Shown: piece after piece, positions 26,649-36,141 of the stretch
How positions within the stretch are numbered: position 1 is the first letter of the stretch
Layout: each line of letters begins with the position of its first letter
Position numbers and translations under genes: made by a program
Notes under the pieces: generated by a model
What the model was told of the DNA's origin: nothing
The model's database searches: none
The model's input: only the letters and a program-made list of their open reading frames with translations
From: Phycisphaerales bacterium
Lineage (GTDB): Bacteria; Planctomycetota; Phycisphaerae; UBA1845
Direction: 5' to 3'
DNA: 64,000 bases
Assembly: GCA_020639095.1 (NCBI GenBank)
Contig: JACKHH010000020.1
Coordinates: 1-64,000 of the forward strand

Positions 26649-29572
26649 GGAAGCAGCCATTGGTCTCAACACCTCCCAATGACGACTCGCGTGAACGCGA
26701 TCTCGCACAAGCAATGGAGCGGATTGCGCAACAGCTCAGTTGCGGCGAGAACATCACACCCGCCGAACTGGAACGTCTCTATCCTCACCTGATGCCGGAA
26801 CTTGCAGCCCGCGTCCAAGACCTGAAGACAATGATCGCTGCGGACCTGGCACTCGCGGCGAAAAGTCCCTTGGACAACCCGCACGCCAAGTACCGCAGCA
26901 TGCTTGAAGAGTTGCAGTCGACACTGGACGGGTACCAGATACTCGAGGTCATTCACGCCGGTGGACAGGGCGTCGTGCTCCATGCTTTGCAGCAATCAAC
27001 AAAGCGCAACGTTGCCATAAAGGTTCTACTCGATGGTCCACTGGCAAACGCACGGAGGATGCGGCGCTTTGCGCGGGAAATTCGCATTACCTCACAACTC
27101 CAGCTTCCCAATATCGTTCAGGTCTTCGATAGTGGCGTTGTTAAGGGATACCAATACTTCGTCATGCAGTATGTCGATGGTATTCCGCTCGATGACTATG
27201 CGCTGCTGCACGACCTGTCGGCGCGAATGCGCGTGGCGCTGTTCGTCAAGATCGCACGAGCAGTCAGTCGCGCGCACCAGCGCGGCATCATCCATCGTGA
27301 CCTCAAGCCGTCGAACATCCTTGTTGATCCCGACGGTGAGCCACAGATACTTGATTTCGGCTTGGCCAAAGCCATGTCCGCCGCAATGGAAGTCGACGGG
27401 GACGACGACATTTCAATGGTCGGGAATGTCGTGGGAACACTCCCGTACATCAGTCCAGAGCAGGCGATCGGTGTGGACGAGGTGGATGTTCGCAGTGACG
27501 CTTATTCACTCGGAGTGGTCCTTTTTGAACTGTTGACGGGCAACTATCCATACGACGTGACGGGCCAGCGCGACCACGTTCGATCCCGGATTATCAACGC
27601 AAAGCCGCGCAGGCTCAAAGACACTGTACCCAGTGGCGATTGGACCGGCCTGCCGTCGGGCAACGAACTTGACGAAGACCTCGAAGCCATAGTTGCGCGA
27701 GCACTCGCGAAGGATTGCGAGGACCGATATCAATCCGTGGCCGCGTTCGCTGATGATCTTGACCTGTACCTGGTTGGCGGCATCGTCCAGGCGCGGATCA
27801 ACCAGCGATGGTACCTCGCAAGGCGCATGATGCGCCAATACCGTTTACAGTTGACGGCAACGATGATCATTCTGGTTCTGCTTGCCGGAGCGGTTGCGGT
27901 CAGCACATCCTTCTGGATGCAGGCCCGCGACCAGCGTGATTCCGCAAGGCAGATCGCCAGCCTGGCACAAAGCACACTTGGGCGTGTCGTTTCGGAGGTC
28001 AATGAGGAGATAGAGGCCCTGGCGGGTGGAAAAGTCGTCCGCAAGAGGCTGCTCAACGATACGTCTGCCAGTCTCACGAAGCTGACAGAGCTGGTCGGCA
28101 CTGACACTGCGCTGAGGGGCATTTCCGTCTCGTTGCTTGAGAAGCAGGGAGACATTGCGTACTCCGATGGTCGCAAGAAGGATGCGGTGCAGTTGTTTCG
28201 ACAAGCAATCCATCAACTCGCGGGCGCTGAAAATGCAGCGTCCGATGTGGACCTCGCTCGACTTCACCGCAAAGTCGCCAACGCCGTCGAGGATGGTGCC
28301 GAGGAATTCGTGTCTGCGCTGCGCTATGCCCGTACTGCGTCGGATTCCGAGTTACCCGGCGCTGATGCGGAATTGACGCGGACACTTGTGGATATGACAC
28401 GCGCCGAATTCCTCAAAGGTGAATATGTGACTGCTCTTGGGCGACTGCAGGAGGCATTGCAACTGCTTTCATCGTCTGATGATAAGCAACTGCTGGCTGA
28501 AGCGCTCGAGTGGAATGGCGATACGCTGTACAAGCTTGGCCATCCCAATCAGGCGTGCGCGTCCCTGGAGCGTTGCCTGGCGATCCGGGCGCAGCTTCTA
28601 GCCGAGTCTTCATTTGATGTTCGCCTGCGATACGATCACATGATTGCATCGACCAAGCTCAGTTCGATGCTGGCGAAACTCGGCGAGTACGACAGGGCGA
28701 TCAAGAACGCGCGTGTCGCTGCAGAAACAGCGGACTACCTCTACCACGTTGACATTGGTAACCCTGAGTACCGGCGTGACTACATCAGCACCATGGTGCG
28801 CCACGCGATCGTGCTGCGCGAATCGGGCGATGTCTCAGGCGCATTGGATGCCGTGGCCTTGGCGGTGCGGCAGGCCAATGCTTTCGTTGCGTCCGATTGG
28901 GATGACACGCAGCTACGTCGTCAATTGGGCTTTGCATTGCGCGACCGCGCAAAATGCTACTGGGCGCGTAAGAACTACGCTGCGGCACTCAAGGACGCGA
29001 TTGCCTCGCTCGCGATACACACGACGCTGTCCGAAGCAGAACCCAACAATCTCGAATACCTCGACGAGCTTGCCGTAGCGCACGAAGCCGTAAGCCGGTC
29101 ATTGCAGCACATGGATCGACCCGCGGAAGCATACGATCATCTTCTTGCGGCCCGGCAGATCCACCAGAGGCTCCTTGAACTGCAGCCCGACGTACCGGAC
29201 CGCACGCTTCGACTCGTTGTGTCCGTGATCAACCTTGCTGTTTGGCACATGAAGCAATCAACACGGCGCGATGACGAGAGCGCGCAGACGCTCTTGGATT
29301 TGGCCGAGAAGCGACTGCGCGCTCTTGGTAAAGCTACGCCGACGGTGCGGACGCTACCTGTATTCGAGAGCTACCTCAAAGCAATCGATGCTTACCAATC
29401 CCAACTCGATAGGCGGCGGCACACTAGCCAGCAGGAGGCTCATCGGAAGGGTACGGAACTTCCACAGGCTCGTTCTCGCCTTCCACGATCGGCTCTGCAG
29501 ATGCGATGCGCGCAAATGAATGCGTCAATCCCGCGACGCGACCGTTGTACATGCCAGACTGTGCCTGTGTGA
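26645..29572 (+). CDS. Membrane Ser/Thr protein kinase with extracytoplasmic TPR domain
   Basis: 975 residues from a GTG overlapping the sigma-factor stop. The kinase domain covers about 98-370: glycine-rich HAGGQGVV, VAIK lysine at about 126, HRDLKPSN (217-224), DFGLA (237-241), YISPEQ. One membrane helix follows (about 400-420), then about 500 residues of TPR-like helices. The normal catalytic residues are all there. The last 50 residues are Arg/Gln-rich and unlike TPRs. They are encoded over the 3' end of a convergent gene, so the natural end may have been lost. It probably senses envelope signals and controls its partner sigma factor. Confidence 0.93.
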   Translation: MRKQPLVSTPPNDDSRERDLAQAMERIAQQLSCGENITPAELERLYPHLMPELAARVQDLKTMIAADLALAAKSPLDNPHAKYRSMLEELQSTLDGYQILEVIHAGGQGVVLHALQQSTKRNVAIKVLLDGPLANARRMRRFAREIRITSQLQLPNIVQVFDSGVVKGYQYFVMQYVDGIPLDDYALLHDLSARMRVALFVKIARAVSRAHQRGIIHRDLKPSNILVDPDGEPQILDFGLAKAMSAAMEVDGDDDISMVGNVVGTLPYISPEQAIGVDEVDVRSDAYSLGVVLFELLTGNYPYDVTGQRDHVRSRIINAKPRRLKDTVPSGDWTGLPSGNELDEDLEAIVARALAKDCEDRYQSVAAFADDLDLYLVGGIVQARINQRWYLARRMMRQYRLQLTATMIILVLLAGAVAVSTSFWMQARDQRDSARQIASLAQSTLGRVVSEVNEEIEALAGGKVVRKRLLNDTSASLTKLTELVGTDTALRGISVSLLEKQGDIAYSDGRKKDAVQLFRQAIHQLAGAENAASDVDLARLHRKVANAVEDGAEEFVSALRYARTASDSELPGADAELTRTLVDMTRAEFLKGEYVTALGRLQEALQLLSSSDDKQLLAEALEWNGDTLYKLGHPNQACASLERCLAIRAQLLAESSFDVRLRYDHMIASTKLSSMLAKLGEYDRAIKNARVAAETADYLYHVDIGNPEYRRDYISTMVRHAIVLRESGDVSGALDAVALAVRQANAFVASDWDDTQLRRQLGFALRDRAKCYWARKNYAAALKDAIASLAIHTTLSEAEPNNLEYLDELAVAHEAVSRSLQHMDRPAEAYDHLLAARQIHQRLLELQPDVPDRTLRLVVSVINLAVWHMKQSTRRDDESAQTLLDLAEKRLRALGKATPTVRTLPVFESYLKAIDAYQSQLDRRRHTSQQEAHRKGTELPQARSRLPRSALQMRCAQMNASIPRRDRCTCQTVPV

Positions 29573-29993
29573 GGTCACCATTCACAAACGCGTAGTCGAG
29601 GTCGTCGCCGCTCGAATCATTCGCAGCCGTGCCTTCGATATGTGGCGGCACATTGAACTCGGCAGGGTCTGGGTTCTCGACGTCATCATGGGATACCCAC
29701 CATAACCCATTGCTTGACGTGATCGCTGGATCCTCATCGGTCCAGGAGTCGACCGCCGTGCCGTTGGTGCCGATCTCCGCGAATCGCGCCTCCGTCACGC
29801 TCCATTCCACGGCGTTCGCCGTGCCTTGCTCGGCAGTAATATCCAGTTCAATTTCGAACACCACGTCGCTTTGCGCGTCATCGGGATCCTCGCGTATCAG
29901 ATAGTAGACTGTCTGGTCCGCGGGAAGCGTTGCCAACGCGTTTGACGCCAAAACCGAGCACACGAACGACATTGCCAATACCCAACTCTTCAT
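29424..29993 (-). CDS. Exported protein of unknown function
   Basis: 189 residues from the ATG at 29993, which follows a perfect AAGGAGG. Signal peptide MKSWVLAMSFVCSVLASNALA, then an acidic beta-rich chain (FEIELDITAEQGTANAVEWS) with one conserved-looking WWVSHDDVENPDPAEFNVPP segment and a Pro-rich tail ending EPVEVPYPSDEPPAG. No PEP-CTERM signal. It is convergent with the kinase gene and overlaps it by 149 bases. Family unknown. Confidence 0.75.
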   Translation of the reverse strand: MKSWVLAMSFVCSVLASNALATLPADQTVYYLIREDPDDAQSDVVFEIELDITAEQGTANAVEWSVTEARFAEIGTNGTAVDSWTDEDPAITSSNGLWWVSHDDVENPDPAEFNVPPHIEGTAANDSSGDDLDYAFVNGDLTQAQSGMYNGRVAGLTHSFARIASAEPIVEGENEPVEVPYPSDEPPAG

Positions 29994-30570
29994 CGTTTCC
30001 TCCTTGAGAATGCGTGCGCGCACGCTCTCCGGGCAGCTCGACCCCAGCGGTCGAGACGCTTGTTCACTTGGCCGTGTTATGTGGGAACTTTGTGTGTTTG
30101 GGATTTACAGTACGACGAGACTCAGCCCTTTCGTTTGCACAGATGGGCGACGCTCGTCGATCACCCGTAGATCAAGACGTGAAACAGACGTGAGTGATTC
30201 GCTTGCGCATGGGTTTATTCTTGAATGGAAGAATGCGCTACACGAATGCACCTGAACTTCGAAGACAATTGATATGTTTGGAATTCACGATGAAGAGATA
30301 TTCGTGCAGTTACACGCGCGCTTGAGATGTGACTACACCGCGCAGCGCAAAGCCTCATCACTTTGGATGACATGCGCACATATGTGCGCAGAGAATCGCT
30401 TGGCGTGGCGGTGGAAGAGTGATACCGGGAATCGAAATGTAAGCGGTTTGATGTTGCGTATGCAGCAACTGACGGTGGCATGACACGCTGATCACCGGCG
30501 AGCAACTGCGTACCTGCCACCGTGATGGCATCTTTGCAGAGGAAGCGATTGGTGTTTGTGTGAATTGATT

Positions 30571-30608
30571 AGGTGGCCCATCCCGTCACGCAGTGCGGTT
30601 ACGATGAT
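30571..30608 (+). repeat. Dispersed palindrome, family 5 (copy 1)
   Basis: Starts GGTGGCCCATCCCGTCACG and ends GGTTACGATGATC. The reverse complement of the same pattern is at 30960-30996 and a third copy at 31558-31595. Confidence 0.8.
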
Positions 30609-30798
30609 CCCGCAAATGCACGCGACCAGTACCGTCGTCCTGCGTCACCAGAACTGCGGCCGGGCAGCTTTGCCCCAGTCGTCCTCCATCCAGTCACACT
30701 GCGTCGACGACGGGCGCGGAAATTCGTCCTACGGTCGCAACGGGGCGGCACGCTTGCTTTGGCATTGATGGCGCTATTGCAGCCTGTCTTGGGATATC

Positions 30799-30823
30799 CA
30801 CGGACAAGCGGAGCTTGTCCGTG
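30799..30823. repeat. Palindrome, family 6
   Basis: CACGGACAAG-CGGAG-CTTGTCCGTG, a 10-base perfect stem followed by CCACCC. One copy in the window; similar hairpins are widespread in Planctomycetota genomes as far as I recall, but that was not checked. Confidence 0.6.
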
Positions 30824-30959
30824 CCACCCAGCTGCCGGTCGCATGAAATGGTCCAGAAGTGAACGTGCCCTGGTTCGCCAACCCGGCGGAGGCACGATGG
30901 CATGTCACCGAAAGTACGTCGCAACCGCGTAAGCGGCCATCGCTCTTGGACGGCAAACA

Positions 30960-30996
30960 ATCATCGTAACCCCATCCCGTGACGGGGTGGGCCACC
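30960..30996 (-). repeat. Dispersed palindrome, family 5 (copy 2)
   Basis: ATCATCGTAACCCCATCCCG then TGACGGGGTGGGCCACC: the reverse orientation of copy 1, with CCCC/GGGG stem. Confidence 0.8.
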
Positions 30997-31040
30997 CGAC
31001 CGCGTCTGCTCGGAAGCTACTCACTTTGCTCCAGTACGCT

Positions 31041-31514
31041 CTACCTCAGTCGTGCCATTGTGCGAATCCTTGGAATGAGCGCAGCCGTTTCCTTGTGCCA
31101 TGGTTTACAGCCTGGAGCGATCACAATCAGCTGCCGGAAAAACAGCTCGCCGGCTGAAAGTATCGCATCGAAGAACTCAGACCAGCCGACGACCGCGCTG
31201 CGAATGCCGTTGCAATCCACGCTCGCGTGAATCGATTTCCCATCGGACGAAGGCGACAGACATAGCTCAATCGGCTGATCAGGAAAGAGGGTTCGAAATT
31301 CGCGCCCGTTAACGACGTGTTCATCCAGCCCGCTAATGATGTAGCCCCAGAGCTGATCAATCAAATCATCCATCTCGGTCGTCAACAACGCGACTCGGTT
31401 GATATGCAACTCGAGCGCGCCGGCAATGTACCGTTGGTCTACAACCGGCCCCCACCATTCGTGAACAGGAACGAGGCGATCGTCCATAAACATGTAAGAC
31501 TGAACGAAGATCAT
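31041..31514 (-). CDS. Protein of unknown function
   Basis: 157 residues, no signal peptide, soluble and mixed alpha/beta, with many Trp/Phe (HEWWGPVV, GWSEFFDAILSAGELFF). It may start at M8 or M10 instead. The pattern GLDEHVVNGREFRTLFPDQP near the centre could be a family signature, but I do not recognise it. It lies between palindromes on both sides, which suggests an isolated accessory gene. Confidence 0.55.
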   Translation of the reverse strand: MIFVQSYMFMDDRLVPVHEWWGPVVDQRYIAGALELHINRVALLTTEMDDLIDQLWGYIISGLDEHVVNGREFRTLFPDQPIELCLSPSSDGKSIHASVDCNGIRSAVVGWSEFFDAILSAGELFFRQLIVIAPGCKPWHKETAALIPRIRTMARLR

Positions 31515-31557
31515 GAACGTTCACTTATCGTGAGGGCGGCTTTGACCCAGTCGGGCG

Positions 31558-31595
31558 GGTGGCCCACCCCCTTCGGGGGTGGGGTCGCGATGATC
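31558..31595 (+). repeat. Dispersed palindrome, family 5 (copy 3)
   Basis: GGTGGCCCACCCCCTTCGGG then GGTGGGGTCGCGATGATC, same orientation as copy 1, with an extended GGCCCACCCC/GGGGTGGGG stem. It sits between the 31041 gene and the 3' end of proS and could act as a terminator for proS. Confidence 0.8.
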
Positions 31596-31664
31596 CGGCG
31601 AGTCCATGTTGGCGCTAACCGTCCGTGGCGGCGCCAGCTTTCGCGCAGGCGCTCATCACCGCCG

Positions 31665-33371
31665 CTACTTGCTTGCGATAATGCCTGCCACGTGCTCGAC
31701 GACCTTGTCGGGGGCGATCTTTTCCACGTCTTCGCTGTCGCGGCGTTTGAACTCTACGATGCCCTCGCCCAGGCCGCGTTTGCCTACCGTGATGCGCAGC
31801 GGGATGCCGATGAGGTCCGCGTCCTTGAACTTGAAGCCGGGTCTCGCGTCGCGGTCGTCCAGCAGCGTGTCGATGCCGCGTGCCTCCAGTTCGTCGTGGA
31901 TTCGCTCGGCTGTCGCCATGACTTCCTGCTCGCGGACGTCCAGCGCGACGATCTCGACCGTATACGGCGCGATGTTGATCGGCCAGATGATCCCCGACTC
32001 GTCGTGCGAGGCTTCGATGGCGGCGGCCATGATGCGGTTTACCCCAATGCCGTAGCAGCCCATGATGATCGGGTTGCTCTTGCCGTTCTCATCGAGGAAG
32101 TGGGCCTTCATCGCATCCGAGTACTTCGTGCCCAGCTTGAAGACGTGCCCCACCTCGATGCACTTCTCGAAGACCAGCGGCGAGCCGTTCGGCGCGCGAT
32201 CGCCCGCGACGGCGAAGCGAATATCGGCTGACTCGGCGATCTCGAAGTCGCGGCCGATGACGACGCCGGTCAGGTGATAGTCGGTCTTGTTCGCACCGGT
32301 CACCGCGTTGTGCATCACCGTGACGGCTTGGTCCGCGACGACGCGCACCCCGCTCAAGCCCACCGGCCCGGCGAACCCGACGGCAGCGCCGGTGATGCGT
32401 TCGATCGTCGCGGGCGCAGCCAGCGCGAGCGCGTTCGCTCCGAGATGCCGCTTGAGTCGCGGCTCGTTGATTTCGTGATCGCCGCGCACCAGCGCCACAA
32501 CCACGTCGCCGTCGGCATCGTAGATCAAAGTCTTGATCATGTCCGACGGTTTGCACTTGAGGAATTCCGAAACGTTGTCAATCGTGCTCAGACCGGGCGT
32601 GTGTACCTCGGCGAGAGCCGCGTCCGCCGCACCGGAAGCCTTTTCCACCGGCGCGTATTCCGCGCGCTCGACGTTGGCTGCGTAGGAACCATCCTCCGCG
32701 CGCACCAGCCAGTCTTCGCCGGCATCCGTCACGACCATGAACTCGTGCGACGCATCACCGCCGATCGGACCCGACTCAGCTTCCACGACCACGTACGGCA
32801 ACCCGCAGCGTTCGTAGATGCGGCAGTACGCGGCGTACATCTCGTCGTACACCTCATCCAGCGACGCCTTGCTCGGGTTGAACGAGTACGCGTCCTTCAT
32901 GAGAAATTCGCGCGTACGCAGCACGCCGCTCTTCGGCCGGGCCTCGTCGCGGAACTTCGTCTGAATCTGATACAGCGTGATGGGTAGCTGCTTGTAGCTG
33001 TTGATCGACGCGCGCACGATGTCGGTGACGACCTCCTCGTGCGTGGGGCCGAGCACCGTATTCCGGCGAAACGCCTTGTCCGCGAGCCGCACCAGCGTCT
33101 CGCCCATGGCTTCGTCGCGCCGCGTTTCCTGCCACAATTCCAGCGGCTGCATCGCTGGCATGTTCAGCTCCACTGCACCCGCTCGATTCATCTCCTCGCG
33201 GACGATGGCTTCGATTTTGCGCAGCGTGCGATAGCCCAGCGGCAGATAGGCATATGCCCCAGCCGCGATCTGCCGCATGAGTCCCGCACGCAGCATCAAG
33301 CGGTGCGACGGCACAACGGCGTCCGCGGGCGTTTCTTTGAGCGTCGGAATGAGAAATCGGGTCCATTTCAT
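31665..33371 (-). CDS. proS: Prolyl-tRNA synthetase, bacterial type
   Basis: About 568 residues from MKWTRFLIPTLKETPADA (a start four codons upstream at 33383 is possible). Class II core with motif 2 (KFRDEARPKSGVLRTREFLMKDAYSF), the GPTHEE motif, a YbaK-like editing insertion at about 220-390 (FLKCKPSDMIKTLIYDADGD), motif 3 (GCYGIGVNRIMAAAIE) and an anticodon-binding C-terminal domain. It loads tRNA-Pro with proline and hydrolyses mischarged Ala-tRNA-Pro. Size and order are those of E. coli ProS. Confidence 0.96.
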   Translation of the reverse strand: MKWTRFLIPTLKETPADAVVPSHRLMLRAGLMRQIAAGAYAYLPLGYRTLRKIEAIVREEMNRAGAVELNMPAMQPLELWQETRRDEAMGETLVRLADKAFRRNTVLGPTHEEVVTDIVRASINSYKQLPITLYQIQTKFRDEARPKSGVLRTREFLMKDAYSFNPSKASLDEVYDEMYAAYCRIYERCGLPYVVVEAESGPIGGDASHEFMVVTDAGEDWLVRAEDGSYAANVERAEYAPVEKASGAADAALAEVHTPGLSTIDNVSEFLKCKPSDMIKTLIYDADGDVVVALVRGDHEINEPRLKRHLGANALALAAPATIERITGAAVGFAGPVGLSGVRVVADQAVTVMHNAVTGANKTDYHLTGVVIGRDFEIAESADIRFAVAGDRAPNGSPLVFEKCIEVGHVFKLGTKYSDAMKAHFLDENGKSNPIIMGCYGIGVNRIMAAAIEASHDESGIIWPINIAPYTVEIVALDVREQEVMATAERIHDELEARGIDTLLDDRDARPGFKFKDADLIGIPLRITVGKRGLGEGIVEFKRRDSEDVEKIAPDKVVEHVAGIIASK

Positions 33372-33383
33372 AGCGGGCTTCAT

Positions 33384-33689
33384 TAGCGGTTCGGGCGGTT
33401 TTTAGCAAGGTGCGACCCCCATTTCAGCCCCATTCGCGGGTGCCCGATAAGCGGGCAGGTTGACCCGCGGGGCAGCGGACAGGTTCCGACCGGTAACGCA
33501 GCCCAGCACCCTTGACCCGCCATTTTCATGGGCAATACTTGACGGTGCGGGGAAATCGGGCGACGCACGGACGCTGCCCGGATACGAATCGAGGCGGACA
33601 GGGTCAATGAGGCGGATCGGGTCGCGGCCTTCCGATTGTATGCTTCAGTCATCACCCGCGCTGTGACCTGCCAACGGGAGAATCCAACG
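33384..33689. other. Divergent intergenic region
   Basis: 306 bases between proS (leftward) and the beta-propeller lipoprotein gene (rightward). It should hold both promoters; the sequence is GC-rich and I see no clear hexamers. An imperfect GGGTGCCCGATAAGCGGGC hairpin lies near 33437. Confidence 0.45.
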
Positions 33690-35972
33690 ATGAGGAAGAC
33701 GACGCTTTCGCTGCTTCTGCTGGGCACCGCCGGTATCGCGAGCATCGCCGGTTGCGGTTTCGACCTGGCGAGTTTGTTCGGTTTCGGCGAGCCCGAGCCA
33801 CAGATCGCCAAGCTCGTGCCCTTCACCTCCGAGAACGAACTCAAGACGTACCTGGTTGGGCAAAACAACAAGCCCGCGCGACCGGGCATCGATCTGTTCT
33901 TCTTTGACGAGGATGCCGACTTCGCCAGCGGTGGCGATGGCGCCGCTCCTCCCGCGTCACCGACCGCGAACGGCGACGATGCCGGCGGCGAATCGCGCAA
34001 CTACTCCACCACCACCGAGCAGGAAGAAGGCGTGCAGGAGTCCGACGTCATCAAGAACGACGGCGAATACCTCTACGTGCTGAGCAACAATTCGCTGCGC
34101 ATCGTCAAAGCGCTGCCCGCTGCCGAGCTGGCGGAAACCGGTAGCGTTGCCATCGACGGCTACGGTATCGACATGTACCTCGTCGGTGATCGCGTGGTCA
34201 CGCTGACCACGCCGAGTTCGCCGGTATATCTCGGTCGCCCGGTCGATACCGGCGGCGATGCCGCAGTATCTTTCGCGCCAGAGTTCGCATACTACCGGCC
34301 TCAGACGCTGGTCACGGTGATCGACGTTTCCGACCGGGCCAATCCCACCGTGGTATCGACGGCCCGCGTGGACGGCAGCGTGAACGCGAGCCGGATGATC
34401 GGCGATCGCTTGTACGTCGTGCTCGTGAACTATCCCGACGTGTTCGTGATGCCGCTGCTTGAAGATGGCCGCTTCCGCAGCACCACGTTCGATGAATTGC
34501 AGCTCGACGACATTCTTCCGGACATCGCGGTGACGGTGAACGGCGAAGAGGTTCTGCGTAAGAACATCGCCGACTACAACGAGCACTTCCGCCCCGAAGC
34601 CGAGGACGGTCTGGGACTTACGTCGATCGTCACATTCGACATCGATGATCCCGCGAGCTACGACGCGCAGACGATCGTCGCGTATCCCGCGAACATCTAC
34701 GCGTCGACGAGCGCTCTGTACCTCACCGACACCGATTACGATTTCAGCGGCGAACGTCGTGAATCCACCGACATTTACAAGTTCGACTTCACGGAAAACG
34801 GCATCGCGCAGTCCGCGGCTGGCACGGTTCCGGGACGCGTGCTCAACCAGTATTCGATGAGCGAATACAACGGCTTCCTGCGTATCGCGACGTCGAAGTC
34901 GGCGACGTTCGGCCCGTTCGGTCAGGAGTCCGAGTCTTCGAACAACGTCTACGTGCTTGAGAAATCCAACGATGAGTTGCAGCTTGCGGGCAGCGTGGAA
35001 GGACTTGCGCCGGGTGAGACGATCTTCTCGGCGCGGTTCATTGGCGACAAGGGTTACCTGGTTACGTTCGAGCAGATCGACCCGCTGTTCACGCTCGACC
35101 TGTCCGACCCGAAGAACCCGCAGGCCGTGGGTGAGTTGAAGGTGCCGGGCGTGAGCACGTTCATCACGCCGATGGACGACACGCACATTCTCACGGTAGG
35201 CCGCGACTCGAACGAATTCGGCTTCACCGATGGCATCCGCCTGTCGATCTTCGACGTGACCGATTTCGCCAATCCGACGTTGATGCACTATGAAACGATC
35301 GGCAGCAACGGCGCGTACAGCGAAGCCACCTACAACCCGAAGGCGTTCACGTATTTCGCGTCGGGCAGTCTCGTCGCGCTGCCGGTTGAGAAATACGAAT
35401 ACTACTTCGGCGGCGGGTTCGTGGATGACGTTGTCGATGTTGACGTTGCGACCAGTTCCAACGGGAGTGCCGTTTCCGGTGGCAGTGCAGCTTCGGGTGG
35501 CAGCGCAGCTTCGGGTGGCGGCAGCGATTCCGGTGGCGTTTCGGACGGCGACCCGGGCATGGACGTATCCGACCCGCGGCCGACCGAACCTGACGTCAAA
35601 CCAGACGAGCCTGTGGGTGTGGACATCGATCTGCCCGCACCGGTTCAATCCGACAGCTTCCGAGGGTTGTACATTTACCGCGTGACCACCGAGAACGGTT
35701 TTGAGTACCTCGGACGCATCAGCACGGAACCGAACAACGGCAGTTCGTACTACTACTACGGCCCGCAGTTCATTCGCGGCGCGTTCATCAACGACGCGGT
35801 GTACTGCGCAACGTCGGACAACGTGCAGGCTGCTTCCGTTGCCGACGTGTCCAACGTGATCGCGACGGTCGACTTCCCGGTGCCGGAATTCGACGACGAA
35901 TTGCCGCCGAATCCAATGCCGGTTGACACCCCGACGGTCGCAAGCGAACCGGAGATTGAACCGGCAGGCTAA
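33690..35972 (+). CDS. Beta-propeller-domain lipoprotein
   Basis: 760 residues from the ATG at 33690 (GGGAGA upstream). The signal MRKTTLSLLLLGTAGIASIAGC ends in a lipobox Cys. The family hallmark NYSTTTEQEEGVQESDVIKNDGEYLY (about 105-130) identifies the secreted beta-propeller family (PF09826-like), also found in archaea and bacilli. A long region of beta strands follows, interrupted at about 600-645 by a low-complexity Gly/Ser repeat (SGGSAASGGS) and an Asp/Pro-rich stretch. The role is unknown, perhaps surface binding. A strong terminator follows the gene. Confidence 0.9.
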   Translation: MRKTTLSLLLLGTAGIASIAGCGFDLASLFGFGEPEPQIAKLVPFTSENELKTYLVGQNNKPARPGIDLFFFDEDADFASGGDGAAPPASPTANGDDAGGESRNYSTTTEQEEGVQESDVIKNDGEYLYVLSNNSLRIVKALPAAELAETGSVAIDGYGIDMYLVGDRVVTLTTPSSPVYLGRPVDTGGDAAVSFAPEFAYYRPQTLVTVIDVSDRANPTVVSTARVDGSVNASRMIGDRLYVVLVNYPDVFVMPLLEDGRFRSTTFDELQLDDILPDIAVTVNGEEVLRKNIADYNEHFRPEAEDGLGLTSIVTFDIDDPASYDAQTIVAYPANIYASTSALYLTDTDYDFSGERRESTDIYKFDFTENGIAQSAAGTVPGRVLNQYSMSEYNGFLRIATSKSATFGPFGQESESSNNVYVLEKSNDELQLAGSVEGLAPGETIFSARFIGDKGYLVTFEQIDPLFTLDLSDPKNPQAVGELKVPGVSTFITPMDDTHILTVGRDSNEFGFTDGIRLSIFDVTDFANPTLMHYETIGSNGAYSEATYNPKAFTYFASGSLVALPVEKYEYYFGGGFVDDVVDVDVATSSNGSAVSGGSAASGGSAASGGGSDSGGVSDGDPGMDVSDPRPTEPDVKPDEPVGVDIDLPAPVQSDSFRGLYIYRVTTENGFEYLGRISTEPNNGSSYYYYGPQFIRGAFINDAVYCATSDNVQAASVADVSNVIATVDFPVPEFDDELPPNPMPVDTPTVASEPEIEPAG

Positions 35973-36003
35973 ACTTAGAAATTCCCAATTTACAATGCAG
36001 CAT

Positions 36004-36041
36004 ATCGGGCCAGGCGCGGCGACGCGTCTGGCCCGATTTTT
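36004..36041 (+). terminator. Intrinsic terminator after the beta-propeller gene
   Basis: A 15-base stem (ATCGGGCCAGGCGCG with CGCGTCTGGCCCGAT, one G-T pair), GCGA loop, then TTTTTAT. It begins 32 bases after the stop codon. One of the clearest terminators in the window. Confidence 0.93.
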
Positions 36042-36141
36042 ATCGCAACCTGGCGCGCGTGCGCGCAAAGGCCGCGATTGGCCGGACGATCCTGCCGATG
36101 CACTCTCTGCTGTCGATCCGTAACCGCTGGGAGTGCCTGTC

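Larger units (their letters stand above)
29994..31040. other. Gene-poor stretch rich in palindromes
   Basis: About 1.05 kb upstream of the exported-protein gene with no convincing coding frame. It holds two family 5 repeats (30571-30608 and 30960-30996, opposite orientations) and one family 6 hairpin (30799-30823). The part 30080-30480 is more AT-rich and may contain promoters or decayed genes. Confidence 0.6.

Noticed and set aside
30274..30483. 69-codon plus-strand frame in the palindrome-rich gap
   Set aside because: No ribosome-binding site and no recognisable feature; treated as chance.
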